Origin: Whitmania pigra
Lineage: Eukaryota > Annelida > Clitellata > Hirudinida > Haemopidae
Reading direction: 5' to 3'
Length of the DNA: 64,000 bases
Assembly (NCBI GenBank): GCA_021613335.1
Contig: JAJTWR010000266.1
Coordinates: 6,393,501 to 6,457,500, forward strand
Both the position numbers and the translations under genes were made by a program. Under the pieces are notes generated by a model. The model had not been told where the DNA came from. It was given only the letters and a program-made list of their open reading frames with translations, and searched no databases. Shown in pieces: positions 1 to 27,666 of the stretch. How positions within the stretch are numbered: position 1 is the stretch's first letter; every line of letters starts with the position of its first letter.

Positions 1-616
1 AACACGAGGAGAGTTCTCATAACAACGTGCGAGGATCAACAAGGCAATCATCATCAGCAGCTGAATTTGTAAATGAGAACTAAGCACTCCAAGAACATTC
101 CCAACAGGAAAGTTGTGTGCAAGGAGTACAACTAGAAGAAACAGAAGACTAAAAGACTAAAGACTATTTGAAATGGAAATAGTAGCTAATCGTAACTCAT
201 TCAAGATTTGATAAAAGTTTGGCTGTAATATAAGTGCTAGGAGTAAAATACTTTGCCATTAGAAGAGAGTCCATTTGCCTGCAGAGGGTCAAAATTCAAG
301 AAACCAGTCAGAAGGGTAGTTTACGTAAGAGGACACTACAAACTTAAAAACAAGTGAGCACGGAGCTACTGTTTATCCAAGACACGAAACGCACTAACAC
401 GCTCACGTCGCAACAAAATCGTCAATCACAGACTAAATTTTAATAAACCTGCAATCAAGCGCAAGTTGGAACAACTGCGTACCAGTTGTTTCTAACTGTT
501 GGGCTGAGGCAGTGAATTATCATTTTGAGGACACCTCCTGTGCCTGCGGAGAGCTCCGGAGACAGGCAGGCGAGAAGTGACGGGGATCGGGTGATAGCGG
601 CCGAGAACTGACAGGG
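1..616. other. 3' flank of the ANKRD gene, no gene seen
   Basis: This stretch lies downstream of the ANKRD stop codon. It probably includes that gene's 3' UTR. I see no conserved coding segment, RNA gene or repeat, and no obvious AATAAA on the minus strand, so the transcript end may lie outside the window. Confidence 0.4.
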
Positions 617-11354
<10,738 letters not shown>

Positions 11355-14300
11355 GTTGTTCTAAGTCTTCCAATATGGCGAACCACGCCATGGCTACTGT
11401 GGCGCTTCATTAAAATAAAACTAGTTTTCCCTTCATTATTTAATTTTTATTTCGAGTAGGTTAAAAATGACTTGTTGAAAATATGTTTTTGAGATTGTGT
11501 TAATTGAGACCAGCGCGACCAAAGATGCAACGCGTTCGGAACCGACTCGCGCCGGTAGCCAGCGGAGTGTAACGGGCTAACGGACAGCTAGATAATAATT
11601 ATGTTGCATTCTAAACAATCATTATAACAATACAGCGAGGGTAGCTAGGAGCGACCAACAGTCGAAGGCCCACCAGCAAGATAGACGCGTATGCCCCCGC
11701 ACGATTAGAACAGCTAAAACGCAACAAGATCAATTAACTGGTGTTTATTCACACGATATTATTTCTGACGGTCAAAACATAGAGGCGATCATGTGAACCA
11801 AGTACTAGGCGTGTTAAGTCTTCTTGACCAACTGCTCCGATAACATTACTCTAAGATTTTGAATACGTATTATGAAGGAAGAGGCGGAGACATTGCAATT
11901 TTCAGTCCATTCAATATGGAAAGTAGATTAGCTGACCGGTATACAAGACCCGCACACATCTGAAAAGAAAATTCTGAAATCGATTACGCGGCAGAATACA
12001 TTATTTATTCCTGACTAACGGAAGAACGCACTGATCTTGAGTTCAACCAAGGGAAATCTCCTGCGTACATTGCATAGCACTCATCAATCTGTGGGCTGGT
12101 ATGACTAGCTTCAGATCTTATGTCGATTGAAGTTTTTTGAAATTCATTAGAACTGAATTACATCGATGCCCCTCCATTCAAAGGCTGACATCGGCTGCCG
12201 CTGAAGAAGAACACCGTACAAGGGAACTTCCTCGCAACACGTCAACAAAATTGGAGCACGCACCAACTGTTTACGTGGCAGAACATCTGCCTGCCCGTTT
12301 CATAAACTTTTATTTACACATCATATAAGCGTAAAAATAGAGCGCTCGAAAAAAATAAAGACGGCTTTTACATTCTCAAAGCCTTGCCAGGAAAACACAG
12401 AAAACAAAATCTGATCTGACACGAATATCTGTCTCATGGTTAAAAACTGCTTTGAAACCTTCCTCTCGCCATACATCAACATGCCCTCGCGAAAGGCTTT
12501 GTTTGCGCGGCATGTACGTGTGAATGCATATAATTAACATAATGAGCAGTCTCGCTATGGATGACGCGAACCTTGCTCGAAGAAAAACGAACGCTGAAAC
12601 TAACAACTCGAACATTGTGAAGGAAGAAAATATTCTGCCACGTTACGTCCGTGTTAAGCTGCACGGACACGTGGAAAGATGAAGAAACATCTCCAGTAGA
12701 ACAAGGAAAGCACAGCTGCGTGCTTGTTAGAAGCAGTCGGGAATGTAACGGATCAATACTCGACCAGCCAGCCAAGTATTCCGTTTGGAGAGAGATAAAT
12801 ATAGGACATCTGATGGTATACGGGAGAATTCAATAAATGCAAGTCCTTCTCCTTATGAGAAGATAACCAATGTACACGCGAATGGATCAACTAAAACCAT
12901 CCCCATTCATTGAACAGCCCAATCCTTCAACTGACGCAGCCGTAAGGCATATTACAAACATAAAAACGCGTAAAGGCGAATTGGCAAAAAATCCGAACGT
13001 TCTAGTAAATGGAAATCCAGACTGACTGATAAGTGGGTTGAGTGGGTGTTCTCTATTGATTTATCGAACGCCGCGTACCAAAGGGTAGATGACACCGTTT
13101 TCCAAAGCAAGAATAAAGCAGCACAAACTCGAGAATAAGAGGCTTATAACGGGAATTAGGTTTAATTCAGCCCATGCATTATCAAACTGGAATCCTCACC
13201 CGCTTCCCCTGGATTTCATACGCTTGTTTGCCTTCATAGGGATGTGTTCTCTGCACTCCACACGAAGAAAGTTATTAGCAGCAGTAAAGCTAAATTACTA
13301 AAACATATCAGCTCATTAGAATTTTATTACTCAAGCATATTAAATTAGCAACAAACTGGACAAAAGTGACTGGGGTCGTTTAGACTCCAACATGTCTACA
13401 CGGTCTGAGGAGTGTTTATTCTTTAGCACTGACTTCAATCCATTGCATGAGGAAAACATATGTGAATTATTAAAAGGTAATCTCTCAATATGCTCACAAT
13501 GCTTATTCTTGCCTGACCTAGAAAAGTTTGTTTGCCAAGCTCCCAAGGATTCCTAGTTCAATTTACTATAAATCGACCATAACAAATTAATGTAAGAGTA
13601 ATTTTCCATCCTGTGTAGCAATAGGCAAGTAGAGAGAATGACAAATAAAAAAAAATGAGTTCATTTGAATAGAGGAATAAAAATAGCAATGGGGGGTGAT
13701 GATGAATGCATAGTTGTTAGAAAGATTGATGGGAGCAGGTGAACAATCATATGATGATAAAGAAACTAGCTAGCACTAGAAGCCAAACAGAGCCAATACG
13801 TTGGCCGGACAATTGAGCCGAGCCAGAGAAAAGGCTGATCAATATTTCAAGCCGCAGAGACTCAGGTGATAGAAGTACTTCAGGTATGAACCCGCCACCA
13901 ACATGTTAGAATTCAGCTGATGAGCAATGAATAGGTTGAATAATCACGACTGCTAACTAATTTGAAAGACTCAGGTACGTCGAAAAGAGCAATTTATGGA
14001 GGGCCTTCATAATGCAGCAGTTACCTGTCCTTTAATTTAAAACTTGTCCAAACTTCGTGATTCACAACACCCATTACATACAAAATGTCCTTAATTTTTG
14101 CAAATTATTAATGAAATATTAAGTGCAAGTGACTGATTAAGTTGCACTTCTGAGTTATCCTCACCAGAATAGAAATAGAAAAAAAGATTTTTATAATCAT
14201 TCTAAAATGAATTAATCTTTTGAGTTCTGTGGTTAATATTTGATTGTAGCATCTGATAAACTGCAATCAAAATTACTCAAAATTACCTCTGATGTGTTAT

Positions 14301-14810
14301 ATAACAAAGGTTCACTCACAGCAGTGTGCTAGGGATTCATAGCATTGAGGCACGTACTGCTAAGATCCGACCAGCAATATTTAAATATCAGAGTGTTCAG
14401 CGTTCATACGTAATTCCAATGATAATTCAGTATCATAATAACACTATTTATGAAACAATTCAATTACTCTAACATAATTTATTTAAGTCCAAAAATCACT
14501 TAAATAGTTTAGAAAAGAGTAAACAACATTCAATACATAATTCTTGATTTTATTGGCTGACAGTTCACATCAATTTTCAAATAATATTTATCATCAACAT
14601 CATCATCATAATCAACACATTTAGAATCTATTTCACAATAATATTTAATAATATCACTCAATATAAACGTGCCTCAGTTAAATTTCAACTCACTTTTCTT
14701 CTGAGCAGTTTATAATGGCATGGCAAGGATTAGCCAGAGAAAGAATTGAAAACTGTTTTCACCAAAGGCTCCACATAAAATGTTTTCTGATCAATCCACA
14801 AAACCCTAGA
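11355..14810. other. Intergenic region, ANKRD promoter side; no gene recognised
   Basis: This includes the presumed ANKRD promoter and 5' UTR on the minus strand (roughly 11355-11700, locally richer in CpG, e.g. around 11515-11580). Further right it is AT-rich, with short open frames that show no family resemblance and no splice logic. I saw no RNA gene. Confidence 0.4.
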
Positions 14811-17800
14811 TCAAGATTCCTTCTTGCATGGTGGATCTGAGTCCCTTGTAGAGCAGTTCACAAAAGAATGATTTTGAAGCTGTGCACTGAAATGATTGAA
14901 GTTGCCTAGTTCAGCCTGGTAGATTATGTCACTGATGCTGTGCTGCACGGTACTCCTGACCAGTGGAGAAGATAGGCTGCGCAGTTTGCAAGCAACGAAT
15001 TCCCCAAATATCTGGAACTCGTCTTTGTCTTTGACGTTTTTGTGAAAGGGTTCGTCGTAGTACATGTCCGGAGAGTACTTTCTCTTGAGGCTTGGTTTTG
15101 GAGGATGGTGATCTTCCACGGGAAAGCATTGCTGGTCACTGCTGTTAAAATTGTCATCAACCATCTGGCTGAATTTTACTATGTCTCCCAATCCGTCATC
15201 ACCTGATGCTCCATTCTCTACCTCCTGCAAGTTAACCACAAGCTGAAGCACAGAGAACACATACATGGACATCATTGCAAGAACCTACCTCAGAACCATA
15301 ATAACATATGGTGGGCCTGTCTTTCACCCTTCGACTCAGGAAGGACAGCCTCTCATAAGCAAACCATTTTGACCTAAATCCTTCATCTGACCCAGTTTCT
15401 GTTTCTATTTTTATCTTTCTTTTGTACTCCCTGTAGAATTGAGTAGATAAAGACTTCATCTTCCGTTCAACTTCAGCTCTTTCTACATGGAGAATGTCAG
15501 AAATTTCATTCCAACTTTCTTCTTTCTTGGCTTTGTCTCTCCTGTCAATGTCATCATTGTCCCATAAGCAAGGCCTGTCTCTGTACAGGTCTATCAATCG
15601 AAATACATCATCTTTGAACCAGTCCATGACTTTAACTGGAAGAACTGAAAACAATCATAAAAATCTTGTATTTGACATAAATTAATTATATTAATCAAAC
15701 TTTACATGTTCATTATGTTGTAATCTCATTTTGGAAAATGGGTATATTTAAATTGTTTTATTGAGTTTGGTGGAAATAAATATCATAAGCCCACTTTTAG
15801 AGCTCAAATCTCAGATGAGAATAGAGAGGCAAATCCTTGATGAATGTTTACTCACTAAATAAAAGCGATAAGGTGGGCGAATTTATTTCATTTTAGATTT
15901 AAGAGAAAATGCTTTTAATAATAACAGGAAAAACCAATGAATAAGCTCAAACACAGGTGCTTAGATAAAAACAAATAAAAAAGCATTGACTGAATTGGAG
16001 TTGGATCGTGACTAAGTAGCAAAAATGGTCTTGACAGGAATTTGATGAAAACAAGAAAACTAATTTGATGTGTCGAGTCATTCATTACACAACCAGGTGG
16101 CTGGGACGAAAACCAATTTCAGAAGTTTTTGACGTGTAACTATATCTGCGTAGTTTGAATTTCAATTGCTGGAGCATGGCAAAAAGTACCAAACGTATTT
16201 TAAACGTAAATGAAAGTTTCTTTACAATGATTGGCAAAAATGCAGAGACACATCCCAATTGTGAATGAGACGTCTCATCATTAGTGATAATTAAATCCAA
16301 CAGCAGTACGTTCTCACTCACAACTCTAAAGGACCGAAAACACGTCCCTAACTCAAGCAGACACGCACAGTGCAAACCATTTCCTACGAAACGGTTGTTA
16401 TTTTATTCTGCTTCACTCACTGACTCATCTCACCATATCACGCTCTCTAGAGAGGGCAGCATAATTTCGCGCAGCGGCTCGATCAATCTGTTTTGAATCC
16501 AGCCCGAATCCACGATCTTGGTCGAATGCAGAGCAGCTAATAGTGTGCACGCTGAACGTGGCGCGAGCATACAGAGATAAAATATAGCAATCCTCTATTG
16601 AGTTGCACCATTCCGCTGGTTGAGGGGAATCGTTGCTAGGATTCTTGCAAGTTCTGCAAGGAAGCTGTCTTGCTATGTTGTCATGTTGTATGAATCCGAG
16701 GTGAACATACTTTGCAGTCTAAATGAGACTTGCTCGTAGTTAGAATTTTTATGTAAATAGACCCAACAGAACCAATGAGAATCCACGAGACAATGGACAC
16801 TTGAAACGAGGTACCTTCGGGCCCCTACGCATTGAAAGAGTAAAATTAATCTAGTCCAGAGAGTCAGAAAGCAGAACAGAACGAAGATAGTCCATAGACA
16901 AAAAGGAGATATGAGGCGAGGATATCGAGATAACTTATCCCGCGGCGTTCAGGCATAAAATATTTTCTGCTCTTATGTGATACCAGCTCCATAGAAAGTT
17001 AGCAATAATTACAATGAGTTTGCCTGGTGGCGCCATATAATCCAAGCTAGACATAATCAAATAACCCCAGGGATCCCAACCTTCCAGCAGATCCGATTCA
17101 AAGCTCCCTTAAATAAAATTTACAAATAGTGTCACGTTGTTGCGCTAATGTTGTTTATTCCCGTGGAGCTTCCATGCAAAGCAATGCCGTAAAATATGTT
17201 CATGATCATTGTGATGTACAGGGGAAATCTAGGAAATCCATGGTTCTTTTTTGTAGTCCCTGGTGACCAAATCTTTGACCTAGCCTCTTATTTATTCGAA
17301 GGAATGATTCATTTAAACAACCCCTAACCTACACAAAAACTCTGGGAGATATTGACTGACCCAAAGGTCTATCCCCATTACAGGCATCTGTGACAGGAAA
17401 GTTTATTTCTAAAGTGAGTCTCGTAAAAGGTGGAAGGGCTTTTGAGCTTGACAAGATCATCACATATTACCTGCTTTGTAAACATTTTCATGATGACTAA
17501 TGGGTTGCAAAGTTGTTTGACCCTGCAGGCTAGGATCACATGCAATTATAATTGATAAGGTTAATGGCACCAACCCAACAGCTAAATACTTTTTGACAAC
17601 AGTGAAATTATTCCATTTGAAAGGGCAATTACTTTACAAGAAATTAAACTACGACATTCTATTCTCATACTTTGAAACATTTTCTTTCATTTTCAGCCTT
17701 TTGAATGTCACTGCTTTTAAGAATAACACGTACTTTTAAAAGTATATTAGAGAATTTAGAGAAAATATTGATTTTTATCACATTAAACTTTTATGTTCTT

Positions 17801-18407
17801 TGTAAATGTACATCTACGTGCCTCTTGCTAGCCATTAAGAAAACACTTTTCCCAAGGGTGTTTGAGGCATTGTAGGTTGTGTTTAACAATTAACAATTTG
17901 CCTGACTTCTACATATAGTGGCCCCACCTACCAAATAATTAAGATCTTACAAAAACCACTGAATCAGTGCCCCTTGGAAAAAAGCAGTACAGAAATATTA
18001 GCTTATCCAACTCAATAGATTGATTCCCGTGATTGATTTAGATGTGGATTAATGGAGATATTAAGATGATTATAGAAAAAATGAGTACATTTGGAAAGAT
18101 TTTAACAACTACCAGCCCCAGTTTTAGGCTATCAAACTTATTTCAACACATGATAACATTGCTAATAATAATAATAACATGGATTTGAGTTCATTTTTCT
18201 TAGAATTGTCTTACATTTTGTAAAAAAAAAAGACTTAGAAATAATTTCACAAGCAACAGAAAGCAAAGCAGATAAATTCGAACGACTGAATCCAACATCG
18301 GCCAGAAGGCTGAAATTCAACAGTTTGGCCGCGCAAGTAAAAATTCATTTCAAGAGCCACCTAGCGAATAAAAAGGAAATCTCACCTCTGTTGGCGTTGT
18401 TGTCCAT
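14811..18407 (-). CDS. MADF/BESS domain protein
   Basis: Probable sequence-specific DNA-binding transcription factor or cofactor. Exons (minus): 18386-18407, 15289-15644, 14811-15224; phases agree (792 bp, 263 aa). The MADF (Myb/SANT-like) domain covers about residues 19-106: FRLIDLYRDRPCLWD, then WNEISDIL, and a basic segment with YREYKRKIK. A BESS-like protein-interaction motif lies at about residues 194-232 (FQIFGEFVACKLRSL, ISDIIYQAEL). The first coding exon gives only MDNNANR; an acceptor-like TTTCAG sits just upstream of the ATG, so a 5' UTR exon probably exists further upstream. An internal Met at residue 14 (MDWFKDD) is an alternative start. MADF/BESS proteins form large lineage-specific families in invertebrates, so the individual target cannot be inferred. 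Confidence 0.85.
15645..18385. other. Long first intron of the MADF/BESS gene
   Basis: A 2.7-kb intron, AT-rich apart from a GC-richer patch at about 16430-16570. I see no conserved open reading frame or transposon termini. Confidence 0.45.
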
Positions 18408-18426
18408 TCACTCTATCGACTGAAAT

Positions 18427-20426
18427 AAAAATAGGAGTTTCAAACATTTTGGAACCATTCCGATCTTTGTCAAAAGATTTCAAACAAAGTTATGAAATGT
18501 AATCGGGAACAAGTCAATTTAATGCAACAAATAAAAATTGATGCTTGCCAGTTTGAAGAAATACTCTTTTTACAAGAAAATCAAAGTTAATAATTGAAAG
18601 TATAAAATTCTTAAAATTGGAACTGTTTAAAACTGTTAACTACCAGATACAAATAAAAAGCACACTTTCCATAAACTAAGGCATCTATATTAGATCATAA
18701 AAATAATGTAAACACTTAGGAAAAGTAATAAACAAATATTGTCAATATCTTTCATCTGCACAAAAACAGAGACTTTGATGTAGCAGTTGAGTATAATTCA
18801 AAATATTATGTTATTTTACAAAGTATTATGTTATTTTAACATTATTAAGTATTCAAATAATGCTGTTTCTTTTAAAATTGTAGAAATCAAGTAAACTTAT
18901 TAAATGCTCACAACACAAATTTTTTAATCAGTTTTGTATCTTGTAATGAATTAAAAATATGATGCTACTAAGTCACTTTCCACCAACTTTGAGCCAACTT
19001 TCCGAGCGCACTTGAAGCTCAGCAATAACTGAGTTATCCAACCTAAATTCTGTTGGCCTATTAATTTCTTGACAGGAACATTAGATGTTATAAAACAACT
19101 ATTAAAGCTTCCAGAATCGATAACTCATTTAGAAATCAAAAAATAATTTATTAGATTATAAATTCAGACTCCGTGTGATTTAACACCCTAAAAGGAGAAC
19201 ATTGAGTTGACGTTTGATTTAAAATAAACTTTAAAGTTCTATGCACTCAAAAAGCGAACTGCCAGTTTAACAACCTCAAGTAAATTTTGAAATGTGCAGA
19301 TAATTGATTTATAGGCATTTCTCATCATGTCCACTCTTTTCCATGCGTTTCAATGCGATGCTAATATTATTCATATCGCCATATGCACTAAAGTCTCGAA
19401 ATTTAAAATATTCCTTTTAAACTATAGTTGCCTCAAGAAGTCTAAAACAAAACATTAATTAAGATGCTCTTAATTTTCATCTTAAAATCAGTAAACCACC
19501 ACGTTGGCACCAAAGTTCCATTAATATAACAACACCATACAATTCTATAAGCTTCCCAGCACATGACAGTTTTTAAATGAGCAAAATGTTGAGGTTCTTT
19601 GTAAATAATTTACCAATCCAGTACACTCTTGTCCTGCAACAAATTTAATCCATTAATACAGCACAACCACTTTGTGCATCATGCAACAGCTGATTATCAC
19701 TTCTGGTTAAGAGAATTTTTAACCCTATTACCAAATGCAAAGGTTTCTCCTCAAACACTTATACAAAAACCAACGGTCGTAGCAATGTAGACAAACCGCG
19801 ATTACGTGCTTAAGCCAATTTCGAGATCTTTATCACGATAGGAGTGGACGTGCCTCAATGGAAAGTTGACGAATATTCCGTAAAGTTTAAAGTTCCTGTA
19901 GCATAATCCAGAAAATTTACGTGAATGGCCAAGATATATTCCGTTCAATAGATCCTTCCGCCCATGTAAAATAGGCAGCCATATTACGAACCTACGCAGC
20001 AATAAAATCCTCGGGTTTCCAACAAAATGGCAACAATTAGACAATCGAAGCAATGTTACTAAAGATTATAAGTGTTAAGTCACATCGAAGAATGTCAAAA
20101 AATAAAAGCAAAAGTTCTTGAAGTAGAATTTTTGTCATTATTTATCTTCAAATGAAATTATATTTTAAAGTTGATGCTCTATCTCGCTGGATGCAAGCCA
20201 ATTTCTGAATTGAAAGGGCAATTAAGTGCTACGAAATTTAAAACTTTAAAACCAAAACCGAAATTTAAAAATGATGATAATATTTATAAAATAGCTTTTA
20301 TGACGTACTTCTCAAATTGTTCAACGGGCGAAACAACTGCAGACTCATATAAAATGGAGTTCATATCGAAGAGAGAAACAATCATTTATAAATCCGAAAG
20401 GCGGAATTGCCTTACTTAACTGAAAA
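18427..20426. other. Region between MADF gene and dipeptidase; candidate divergent promoter
   Basis: It separates a minus-strand gene from a plus-strand gene. A minus-strand segment near 19910-20060 has a possible short coding or uORF exon (ATG in context MAAYFTWAEG, followed by a GTAAAT donor-like site). It could be a 5' exon of the MADF gene; joined directly to the MADF start region it would hit a stop, so it would be non-coding leader. Support is weak. Confidence 0.3.
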
Positions 20427-23208
<2,782 letters not shown>

Positions 23209-23243
23209 GAAATCAAAGTTCAGCTTTGCATCAAATTATTTCC

Positions 23244-23249
23244 AATAAA
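23244..23249 (+). terminator. Candidate polyadenylation signal of the dipeptidase gene
   Basis: AATAAA lies 36 nt after the dipeptidase stop codon. It is the first match on the plus strand. Confidence 0.5.
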
Positions 23250-23312
23250 ATAAATTACCTTTTTTATATTTTGAAATTATTAAAATCTAACAAATCGCTT
23301 AGTTAAATCAAG

Positions 23313-23318
23313 TTTATT
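23313..23318 (-). terminator. Candidate polyadenylation signal of the SLC12 gene
   Basis: TTTATT on the plus strand reads AATAAA on the minus strand, about 135 nt past the cotransporter stop codon. It lies only about 65 bp from the dipeptidase signal on the other strand. Confidence 0.4.
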
Positions 23319-23452
23319 GAAAAGGATGAATAAATGATAAGATTAAAACAAAATTAAACAATGATTTCTCAAGAACGCGATAACAAAATTATCTGATTCA
23401 ATTATTGTTGTTTTAAACTCAAGATAAACCTTGTTTTCCTGATCTGTTGCGA

Positions 23453-26400
23453 TCAAGAATAAAAGGTCAACACGTTTTCCTGATTGCCTCTCATAAACAA
23501 AAACGGAGGCAGTTCCCGCGATATGATCTCAATCCAGGCCATATACAGGGCTGGTGACTCTTTCCTCTCTTGAGACGATAGAGGGAGAGTCCTATGGAGA
23601 AGTGATGGATTAGCAGTATTTTAAAAGTCTTATTAACATTGCAAGATGTATAAAATACAGTCGAACCCGGTTATGTCGCCGGCCTAGGGGTCGAGATAAC
23701 TAAAAATCAATATGGCTACATGATCTTGAAAGTTATTTGTGTAAATACGTAATGTGCGTTAATAAATAAGAATGAACATGCAAGTGTTTTTTGTTGGAGT
23801 TTTTACACAACAGCAATTGATATATTATATTGATAACAGCAATATGTACAATGTATATTATATATGTTTACTAACAACAAAAGGTATTTTTGGCTTCCCT
23901 CTATGTTAGCAGCAACTAGCTCTCTGCGTCGGTGTTTCGACAAGCCTTCCATATTCTTGTCCAGAAAGCAAAAACCTCATTTTCATCATTTCAGCATTAA
24001 AAATGACTCTCATATGTGTTCAAAATTGTGCGCATTTGAGTGTTCAACCATGAATTCTTCGGCTCCTGTTGAACCGCAGCGATCTATCCACAAATTGCTT
24101 TGAAGACAATGGTTGTGCATCTTTTGAAACGATCCAGCCACCCCTGACTTGCTTTAAAGTCAGGATATTCTAGCTTGGCAGCAGGGATGTCTGCCTTCTC
24201 CATCGGCAAAGGACCATTGACGGGAAGTTTTATTGCTCGCGAATTTGTGAACCATTGAAGCACTGCATCGTCAACATTTTGTGCTAAGCCATTCTACGTT
24301 TTTTTCTTGCTGGATCAAAGATTGTCTTCTTGCACATTTGCATTATCACGTCGGCCTTCTTTCTTCATCCTGAAATGGTGTTTGCTGGAATGCCATGCTG
24401 ACGACTAAGGTCTGCTGCTTTTGTTCCTTTTTCTGGCTGCAGTTTGATTTCATACTTTTGTATTTTCTCTATTGACTGATTGTCTAGTTTTCTATTATCA
24501 CTTCCAGACATTTTTGGAACAAAAAATAAACAGAATAGCTAGAATAGCGTATTACCCCTCAGACAAAATAAACAAGAGTGAATTAGGTTTGGCAACATAA
24601 AAGAATCAACGTAACCGATGAGAAAATGCTACGACAAAGTGGGAATTTGGCGGTCCCATTTCAAAGTCGGCGATTACTCAAAGGGATCGAGATAACCGAT
24701 GTAAAGTGACAAATCGAACCCTCTTTTGTGCTCGAGATATTGGGGTTCTGCGACATATAACAATCGACATAACCGATGGAAAATGCTAAGACAAAGAGGG
24801 CATTTGGCGGTTCCAAATCAAAAACGTCGACTTAATAGGGTTGGCGAGTTAACCGAGGTCGAGATAAGTGGGTTCCACTGCACATACTTTAAACTACAAA
24901 GTAATGAACGATATTAAAAATGATTGTGCATACATGTACTAAAGAATTGTATTAGAAATACATACATGACAATGAAGGATGCGTCCGCGGAATGTTCAGC
25001 AAGTAATTCACGAAGTCGAATGTGTCTGTAGGTCTGTGAAGAACGTAAGCAATTAGGAAACAAACATAACGCACAAAATACTGAATACAATTCACTGATC
25101 ACTTTGTTCCTCAGCGTTTCCAATTCGCCTTCCGTGATTTTCCACGGAAAATGATCTTCCGTTTCTCCGTTTTCAGGCTTCAATTTCCATATATCGATGA
25201 GTCGATGGAATTCTTCAATGCTGGAAATAAAATGTTGAAGAAAACATGTCCTTAGAGCAGCACATTTATTTATAATTGAAGTGATTTGGGAATGTTGGGA
25301 TGATTGTAAAATTATATTATTGTCTCAAAACAATATAGTTACAATACATCGTTTGTAGAACTCTAGTCTAATATAATGTATATTATTATGATTGTGAAGT
25401 AAAGTCCGGTTGCTTTGCTCTCTTTCTATATCATTTTCTTTCCGAGGCTGCCTGTCCAGTACATAACTTTGCGACGAGGATGGGATGTCTTCAAATCTCT
25501 TTTACTACAGGTAGTGATGTAGACCAGTGTTTCCCAACCTTTTTATCGCCGCGGACCGGTCAAAGTTTGATGATTTTACTCGGCCCACTGAAGTGGGGTG
25601 AAGTTGGTTGTTAACATTTTAGATTGTTTTGATTTAATTTTAATTTAATTTTAGTTAACAATGACTTCAAAATAAAATAAAGTTACTCCAAAAATGAATG
25701 TAAAGTGATTTAACATTTTAACTTATTAGAACGCTAAATAAATGAGAATCCCGAGCTTGTTTCTTTGTAACGAGACGTTTCTATCTGGGGGTAATAGGAG
25801 ACAATGACACCCGAAGTGCGTTGCTTATGTCCAGTTTATTCCGCTGTTTTGGTTGCTGTCACTGCAGTAAACCCCGCTTCAAACAGATAGGATGTCGGAA
25901 ATGGCAATAAAGATTTAAGTGACTTTAATCCGTAACACCGACAGAGTTGTCGCCTCGAACGTAGTTTTAAAGACGCCGTCATTAGCAATCTCCAACAGTT
26001 GATCTTGCGCAGACATGCTAAATTCGCCTGTTTGTTGACAAATGGATCATCCATTCCTTACCAGTTTGTGAGTCTTTTCGGTTGGGAAGTAGCGCTCGAA
26101 CTCTTTTAAATACCAGGTCAGAACTCAAAATTCATGGAGAACCGGAAGTGGAGTTCACTGTGAAGGACAAATTAGGCAATATTACTAATGGTAAAGGAAA
26201 TCGCTATGTCACAGATGGCTCGGATATATGTGGAATGCCTTGGATTCAGCAGCTGCCAGAGATGTCTAGATCAGTCGATAACTATAGGACATGCAGAAGT
26301 GTGGAGATTGACTCAAGGAAGGGCATGGAGAAACTCAAGGAGCAGCATAAAAAGATATTTTCCTCAGATCTAGGATTGTGCAGGGTGACCACAGCCAAGT

Positions 26401-27628
26401 TGAGTCTTTAACCCGATGCACAACCAGTTTTCAGAAAGAAAAGACCAGTGACATTCATGAATTTAGCCAGACTTGATGAAGAACTCAATAGGCTAGAAGA
26501 AAAAGGAATAACCACACAAGTTGATTACTCAAAATGGCGAACGGAAACATCCGCCTCTGTGGTGACTATTAGACTGGATTAAACGACTCGCTGTTATTGC
26601 ACGCAGAATGTCAAGTTGCCTTTGAGAAAGCAAAGAAAACATTGACGTTAAATCTAGCTCTAATTCATTTTGACCCAAGTAAGGAAATAATTGTAACGGC
26701 TGATGCTTCATAGTATGGAGCAGCAATATCTCATAAATTTCTAGATGGCTCAGAAAACTATTTTTCACGCCAGTCGGAAGGTTTAGCAATAGTATTTGCT
26801 GTTCGCAAATTCCACAGGTATATTTGTGAAAGGAGATTTAATCTAGTAACTGACCACAAACCTCTATTAGCCATTTACGGAAGCAAAAAGGGCATCCCTG
26901 TTTATACAGCAAGCCGACTACAGCGTTGGTGTCTTATTCTTCAAAGATATGATTTCAAGATAGAATACTACAAAACAACGATGTTCGGCCAGGCAGAAGC
27001 ATTATCTAGATTGGTCACGAAACAGGTAGCATCTCAGGAAGATCAAGTTATTGCTAAGACAGAGGCAGATGTGAACTCGGTCTATCATAAATCTAAGACC
27101 AAAGTTTTCAAAAGTTTTCAGTTGGCAAAAGACTTCCGCTCAGGTCATCAAAGATGGGCAAAACTCTTGTTCCGCCGAGGAGAGAGGACCTTCGATGTTG
27201 CATTGAATGAACATGTCTGGATGAGACATGCAAATCAACTTCGACCTCGTTACACTCCATTAGCCACAAAACAGTTCCTTGATGAATCTGGACATCTTTT
27301 GTCATAGGGGAAACAAAACAAGGACTGTGAAGATCAAGCAGAAGATGGAGGCTCAAAAGGAGATGACTTAGTGAGTTGCCAAAACTCAAAAAAAAATACT
27401 TCCGAATGTTTTGGATTCTTCAGATAAACAACAAAAGCAGAGACCGCAGAGAACACGTCATGCTCCGAAAGACTTGTCGTAGAACATTGAAAGAAATCCT
27501 ATGGCGACAGTTAACAGTCTTAGAAGGGAGGTGTTGAGATGATTGTAAAATTATATTATTGTCCCAAAGCAATATAGTTACAATACATCTTTGGAACGCT
27601 AGTCAGGTTGCTTTGCTCTTTCTATCTT

Positions 27629-27666
<38 letters not shown>

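Noticed and set aside
12137..13546. Several 60-100 codon frames
   Set aside because: Short, on both strands in AT-rich DNA, with no conserved motif and no splice logic.
19802..20053. 83-codon minus-strand frame
   Set aside because: It starts at TTG, shows no recognised family, and has no phase-compatible splice partner.
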